Source: Nocardioides sp. W7
GTDB lineage: Bacteria > Actinomycetota > Actinomycetes > Propionibacteriales > Nocardioidaceae
Direction: 5' to 3'
Length of the DNA: 64,000 nucleotides
Assembly: GCF_022919075.1 (NCBI RefSeq)
Contig: NZ_CP095078.1
Location: forward strand, 5,270,001-5,334,000
Below are positions 59,757 through 64,000 of this stretch, piece by piece. Both the position numbers and the translations under genes were made by a program. The notes under the pieces were generated by a model. The model did not search any database, was not told where the DNA came from, and saw only the letters and a program-made list of their open reading frames with translations. The number at the start of each line of letters is the position of its first letter. Position 1 is the first letter of the stretch.

Positions 59757-61276
59757 GCCAGCCCGAGGCCGACGACTGGCAGCGCCTGGACCCTCGGATG
59801 CTGCTGGTGCACCCGATCCGCGAGGTGGTGCGCTTCCTGCCGGCCCTGCTCGCGCTCTTCGTGGCCGGTTCGGCGACCGACGGCGCCGCCTGGCAGTACC
59901 TCGGCGTGCTGGTGCCGGTGGCCCTCGGCGTGCTGCGCTACCTGACCACCAGCTTCCGGATCAGCCACGGTCGGGTCGAGCTGCGGCGCGGCCTGCTCAG
60001 CCGGCACGTGGCGTCCACCCCGCTCGACCGGGTCCGCACCGTCGACCTCACCTCGCCCCTGACCCACCGGCTGCTCGGCCTGACCACCGTGCGGATCGGC
60101 GCCGGGACCGCCGACGACGGCGGCCTCGACCTCGACGGCCTGCCGGTGGAGCGGGCGCGCGGGCTGCGCGCCGAGCTGCTCCGCGAGGCCCCGGCCGCTG
60201 CGGACACCGCACCGCCGTCCGCCGCGTCCGACACCCTCCGGTTCGACCCGCGGTGGGCACGCTTCGCCCCGCTGACGAGCACCGGCGTGGTGATCGGCGC
60301 GGGCGTCCTCGGTGTCGCGGCCCAGGGGTGGAACGTCCTCGGCGGACCGGTCGTCGTGGACGTCGACGACCTGGCCGACGGCGCGGCCCGGGCCTCGGTC
60401 TGGGCCGCGGTGCCGATCCTGGCCGCGGCCGTCCTGGTGACGATGTCGGCGCTGGCGGTCGGCGGTTACCTGGTCACGTGCTGGGGCCTCACGCTGCGCC
60501 ACACCGGCCGGTCCTGGCACCTGTCCCGCGGCCTGGTCACCACCCGCGAGACGACCATCGACGACAGCCGGCTGGCCGGCGTCACGCTGGGCGAGCCCGT
60601 CGGGCTGCGGCTCGCCGGAGGCAGCCGACTCAGCGCGATCGTGACCGGCGTCGACCGCGGCGAGCGGGGCAGCGCGCTGCTCGTCCCGCCCGCCCCGTAC
60701 GCCGTCGTGGCCGACGTCGCCGCGCGGGTGCTGGGCACGGCCGGCCCGATCTCCGGGCCCCTGGTGCCGCACGGCCCCCAGGCGGTACGACGCCGCTGGA
60801 GCCGAGCGCTCAGCCCCGTGCTGCTCGTGCTGGCCGGGACCGCCGCGGCGGTCGCGACCGGGGCGCCGACGTGGCTGCTCGCCGCGCCGTTGCTCGCCCT
60901 GCCGGTCGCCGCCGCGCTGGCCGCCGACCGGGCGCGTGCCCTCGGCCACGCACTGGTCGACGGTCGGCTGGTCGCCCGCTCCGGCAGCCTGACCCGGCGC
61001 CGGGAGGTGCTGGGGACCGGGCACGTCATCGGCTGGACCTTCCGCGACACCTGGTTCCAGCGCCGGTCCGGGCTGACGACGCTGGTCGCCACGACCGCGG
61101 GGGGACGCCAGGCGGTCACGCTGCCCGATGTGCCCCACGAGGAGGCGGTGCGGGTCGCGGACGCGGCGATCCCCGGGCTGGTCGCGCAGTTCCTCGACAC
61201 GGGGTCGTCCCGCAGGGCTGAACATCCTGTGAGACGGGTGTCACGAGGTGGCGGCAACCCCCTGCCGTCCGGATAG
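59753..61276 (+). CDS. Bacterial PH-domain membrane protein, multi-domain (YdbT-like)
   Basis: 507 residues from a GTG overlapping the YdbS-like stop. Three PH-2 repeats alternate with pairs of membrane helices (about 22-60, 185-245, 355-400). PH segments include TSFRISHGRVELRRGLLSRH with DRVRTVDLTSPLTHRLLGLT, SWHLSRGLVTTRETTIDDSR and a last GRLVARSGSLTRRREVLGTG. This is the YdbT layout. Co-expression with the small partner is certain from the overlap. The C-terminal tail after about residue 485 is low in conservation. It ends 10 bp before the pyruvate carboxylase ATG. Confidence 0.9.
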   Translation: MSQPEADDWQRLDPRMLLVHPIREVVRFLPALLALFVAGSATDGAAWQYLGVLVPVALGVLRYLTTSFRISHGRVELRRGLLSRHVASTPLDRVRTVDLTSPLTHRLLGLTTVRIGAGTADDGGLDLDGLPVERARGLRAELLREAPAAADTAPPSAASDTLRFDPRWARFAPLTSTGVVIGAGVLGVAAQGWNVLGGPVVVDVDDLADGAARASVWAAVPILAAAVLVTMSALAVGGYLVTCWGLTLRHTGRSWHLSRGLVTTRETTIDDSRLAGVTLGEPVGLRLAGGSRLSAIVTGVDRGERGSALLVPPAPYAVVADVAARVLGTAGPISGPLVPHGPQAVRRRWSRALSPVLLVLAGTAAAVATGAPTWLLAAPLLALPVAAALAADRARALGHALVDGRLVARSGSLTRRREVLGTGHVIGWTFRDTWFQRRSGLTTLVATTAGGRQAVTLPDVPHEEAVRVADAAIPGLVAQFLDTGSSRRAEHPVRRVSRGGGNPLPSG

Positions 61277-61286
61277 CGTTGCGCCC

Positions 61287-64000
61287 ATGTTCTCCAAGGT
61301 GCTGGTAGCGAACCGCGGCGAGATCGCGGTCCGGGCGTTCCGGGCGGCGTACGAGCTCGGGGCGCGCACGGTGGCGGTCTTCCCCTACGAGGACCGTTGG
61401 TCCGAGCACCGGTTGAAGGCCGACGAGGCCTACGAGATCGGCGAGCGGGGCCACCCGGTGCGCAACTACCTCGACGCCGAGGCGATCGTCGCCACGGCGG
61501 TCCGCGCGGGCGCGGACGCGGTCTACCCCGGCTACGGGTTCCTCTCGGAGAACCCCGGCCTGGCCGAGGCGTGCGCCAACGCCGGCATCACCTTCGTCGG
61601 CCCGACCTCCGAGGTGCTGGAGCTGACCGGCAACAAGGCCCGGGCGATCGCGGCGGCCAAGGCGGCCGGCGTACCGACCCTGGCCTCGGTCGAGCCCGGC
61701 ACCGACGTCGCGACCCTGGTGGCCGCGACCGAGGGCATGCCGTACCCGCTGTTCGTCAAGGCCGTCGCCGGCGGCGGCGGGCGCGGCATGCGCCGCGTGG
61801 ACGACCCGAAGCAGCTGCCCGAGGCCGTCGAGACCTGCATGCGCGAGGGGGAGGCCGCCTTCGGCGACCCGACCGTCTTCATCGAGCAGGCCGTCGTCGA
61901 CCCGCGCCACATCGAGGTGCAGATCCTCGCCGACGGCGAGGGCAACGTGATCCACCTCTTCGAGCGCGACTGCTCGGTGCAGCGCCGCCACCAGAAGGTC
62001 ATCGAGATCGCGCCCGCCCCCAACCTCGACCCCGAGCTCCGGATGCGGATGTGCGCCGACGCCGTGCGGTTCGCGAAGGAGATCGGCTACCGCAACGCCG
62101 GCACGGTGGAGTTCCTGCTCGACCCGCACGGCAACTACGTCTTCATCGAGATGAACCCGCGCATCCAGGTCGAGCACACGGTGACCGAGGAGGTCACCGA
62201 CGTCGACCTGGTCCAGTCGCAGCTGCGGATCGCCTCGGGCGAGACGCTCGCCGACCTCGGGCTCACCCAGGAGAGCATCGTGCTCCGCGGCGCCGCCCTG
62301 CAGTGCCGGATCACCACCGAGGACCCGGCCAACAACTTCCGCCCCGACACCGGCGTGATCACGACGTACCGCTCCCCCGGCGGCGGCGGCGTTCGCCTGG
62401 ACGGCGGCACCGTCTACACCGGCGCCGAGGTCTCGGCCCACTTCGACTCGATGCTGGCCAAGCTCACCTGTCGCGGCCGCACCTTCGACAAGGCCGTCGA
62501 GAAGGCCCGCCGCGCCGTCGCCGAGTTCCGGATCCGGGGCGTCTCCACGAACATCCCGTTCCTGCAGGCCGTGCTCGACGACCCCGACTTCGCCTCGGGC
62601 AACGTCACCACCTCGTTCATCGAGACCCACCCGCAGCTGCTCCAGGCGCGCGGCTCCGGCGACCGCGGCAGCAAGCTGCTGACCTACCTCGCCGAGGTGA
62701 CGGTCAACCAGCCGCACGGCAAGGCACCGGTCAGCCTCGACCCCGCGTCCAAGCTGCCGCCGACCAACCTCGAGGTCCCCGCGCCGTCCGGCACCCGCCA
62801 GCTGCTGCTGGAGCTCGGCCCGGAGGCGTTCGCCCGGCGGCTGCGGGAGCAGAACGACGTGGCCGTCACCGACACCACGTTCCGCGACGCCCACCAGTCG
62901 CTGCTCGCCACCCGGGTCCGCACCAAGGACCTGCTCGCGGTCGCTCCCCACGTCGCCCGTACGACGCCCGAGCTGTGGTCGCTGGAAGCCTGGGGCGGCG
63001 CGACGTACGACGTGGCGCTCCGCTTCCTGGCCGAGGACCCGTGGGAGCGGCTCGCCGCGCTGCGCCAGGCGGTGCCGAACATCCAGCTGCAGATGCTGCT
63101 GCGCGGGCGCAACACCGTCGGCTACACGCCGTACCCCACCCGGGTGACCGACGCCTTCGTCGAGGAGGCGGCCGCCACCGGGCTCGACGTGTTCCGGATC
63201 TTCGACGCCCTCAACGACGTCGAGCAGATGCGCCCGGCGATCGAGGCGGTGCGCGCGACCGGCACGACGCTGGCCGAGGTGGCGCTCTGCTACACCGGCG
63301 ACCTGTCCGACCCGGGCGAGCGGCTCTACACGCTCGACTACTACCTGAAGCTGGCCGAGCGGATCGTCGAGGCCGGCGCGCACGTGCTGTGCATCAAGGA
63401 CATGGCCGGCCTGCTCCGCGCGCCCGCCGCCCGCACCCTGGTCACCGCGCTCCGGTCCAACTTCGACCTGCCGGTGCACCTGCACACCCACGACACCACC
63501 GGCGGCCAGCTCGCGACCCTGTCCGCCGCGATCGACGCGGGGGTCGACGCCGTCGACGCCGCGACCGCCTCGATGGCCGGTACGACGTCGCAGCCGCCGC
63601 TCTCGGCGCTCGTGTCCGCCACCGACCACAGCGACCGCGAGACCGGCCTCTCCCTGGCCGCGGTCAACGCACTCGAGCCGTACTGGGAGGCCGTACGCCG
63701 CGTCTACGCGCCGTTCGAGTCCGGCCTGACCTCCCCCACCGGCCGGGTCTACCGCCACGAGATCCCCGGCGGCCAGCTCTCCAACCTGCGCCAGCAGGCG
63801 ATCGCGCTCGGCCTCGGCGAGAAGTTCGAGCAGATCGAGGACATGTACGCCGCGGCGAACGACATCCTCGGCAACGTCCCCAAGGTGACCCCGTCCTCGA
63901 AGGTGATCGGCGACCTGGCCCTGCACCTGGTGGCCGTCGGCGCCGACCCGGCCGAGTTCGCCGAGAACCCCGGCTCCTTCGACATCCCCGACTCCGTCAT
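61287..64000 (+). CDS. pyc: Pyruvate carboxylase, 3' end beyond the window
   Basis: 904 codons of an expected roughly 1,125; the frame is open to the window edge. The enzyme makes oxaloacetate from pyruvate, ATP and bicarbonate. The biotin carboxylase domain (about 1-450) starts FSKVLVANRGEIAVRAFRAA, with YPGYGFLSENPGLAEACANA, KAVAGGGGRGMRRV and EMNPRIQVEHTVTEEVTD. The carboxyltransferase domain (from about 525) has TDTTFRDAHQSLLATRVRTK, FRIFDALNDVEQM, KDMAGLLRAPAA with the Lys of the active site and PVHLHTHDTTGGQ (metal His-x-His). The carboxyl-carrier domain is outside the window. BirA at 40782 should biotinylate it. Confidence 0.97.
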   Translation, partial: MFSKVLVANRGEIAVRAFRAAYELGARTVAVFPYEDRWSEHRLKADEAYEIGERGHPVRNYLDAEAIVATAVRAGADAVYPGYGFLSENPGLAEACANAGITFVGPTSEVLELTGNKARAIAAAKAAGVPTLASVEPGTDVATLVAATEGMPYPLFVKAVAGGGGRGMRRVDDPKQLPEAVETCMREGEAAFGDPTVFIEQAVVDPRHIEVQILADGEGNVIHLFERDCSVQRRHQKVIEIAPAPNLDPELRMRMCADAVRFAKEIGYRNAGTVEFLLDPHGNYVFIEMNPRIQVEHTVTEEVTDVDLVQSQLRIASGETLADLGLTQESIVLRGAALQCRITTEDPANNFRPDTGVITTYRSPGGGGVRLDGGTVYTGAEVSAHFDSMLAKLTCRGRTFDKAVEKARRAVAEFRIRGVSTNIPFLQAVLDDPDFASGNVTTSFIETHPQLLQARGSGDRGSKLLTYLAEVTVNQPHGKAPVSLDPASKLPPTNLEVPAPSGTRQLLLELGPEAFARRLREQNDVAVTDTTFRDAHQSLLATRVRTKDLLAVAPHVARTTPELWSLEAWGGATYDVALRFLAEDPWERLAALRQAVPNIQLQMLLRGRNTVGYTPYPTRVTDAFVEEAAATGLDVFRIFDALNDVEQMRPAIEAVRATGTTLAEVALCYTGDLSDPGERLYTLDYYLKLAERIVEAGAHVLCIKDMAGLLRAPAARTLVTALRSNFDLPVHLHTHDTTGGQLATLSAAIDAGVDAVDAATASMAGTTSQPPLSALVSATDHSDRETGLSLAAVNALEPYWEAVRRVYAPFESGLTSPTGRVYRHEIPGGQLSNLRQQAIALGLGEKFEQIEDMYAAANDILGNVPKVTPSSKVIGDLALHLVAVGADPAEFAENPGSFDIPDSV

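Noticed and set aside
61116..63926. 936-residue open frame on the minus strand, antisense to pyruvate carboxylase
   Set aside because: The plus strand encodes a clear pyruvate carboxylase throughout. The antisense frame is Val/Gly/Arg/Asp low-complexity, the usual shadow of a GC3-rich gene.

Overview
The window is very GC-rich, with almost uniformly G/C third codon positions, many GTG starts and many 4-bp ATGA/GTGA gene overlaps. The gene set is typical of the high-GC Gram-positive bacteria: a DevR/DevS pair, an Acg-type nitroreductase, fused CydDC, an FprA-type ferredoxin reductase, LCP cell-wall ligases, the birA/accD/accE/maf/accA block and purE/purK beside it. A member of the Nocardioidaceae (Nocardioides-like) fits best. 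That is an inference from gene content and order, not from a marker-gene comparison.

Layout. (1) 0-9.6 kb: a CYTH-like protein, two tandem paralogous small membrane proteins, the tmRNA gene ssrA (minus strand, tag ANNTRSSFALAA) and its partner smpB 1.9 kb upstream, a lipoprotein, an amidohydrolase, two LCP proteins, a GNAT acetyltransferase, a thioesterase and an enoyl-CoA hydratase. (2) 9.6-13.3 kb: a group 3 (SigB/SigF-like) sigma factor, a small basic protein, a HAD phosphatase, Dps and a dienelactone-hydrolase-like enzyme. (3) 13.3-24 kb: a hypoxia/redox block. DevS-DevR is divergent from an Acg-like nitroreductase, followed by cydA, cydB and fused cydDC. Two DevR-box-like palindromes lie just upstream of the nitroreductase and cydA. 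FprA and a LysR regulator follow. (4) 24-35.8 kb: metabolic genes (aldo-keto reductase, cysteine dioxygenase plus amidohydrolase, threonine ammonia-lyase, epimerase), an ECF sigma factor co-encoded with a membrane-anchored repeat protein, a Phd/VapC toxin-antitoxin pair, and acyl-CoA dehydrogenase plus 3-hydroxyacyl-CoA dehydrogenase under a divergent TetR.

(5) 35.8-43.6 kb: a conserved housekeeping block, minus strand birA-PH protein-cyclase-winged helix-purK-purE-membrane acyltransferase, divergent from accD-accE. (6) 43.6-49.8 kb: an apparent insertion in that block with a membrane glycosyltransferase, a lipoprotein, a response regulator with a long Pro-rich linker and a GH6 cellulase. This recalls the Streptomyces CslA/CslZ beta-glucan system. 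An MFS exporter with its own TetR and a perfect operator follows. (7) 49.8-56 kb: maf, a GtrA protein, a GlgC-like nucleotidyltransferase, an acyl-CoA dehydrogenase and the biotin carboxylase/BCCP alpha chain that partners accD/accE. BirA would biotinylate this chain and pyruvate carboxylase. (8) 56-61.3 kb: three co-directional genes sharing one uncharacterised N-terminal module, two with a C-terminal Cys/His module, followed by a two-gene bacterial PH-domain pair. (9) From 61.3 kb: pyruvate carboxylase, cut by the window end.

Several convergent gene junctions carry elaborate nested palindromes. Two of these (9537-9675 and 35827-35965) are copies of one 139-bp element. No rRNA, tRNA, CRISPR array, insertion sequence or prophage was seen.
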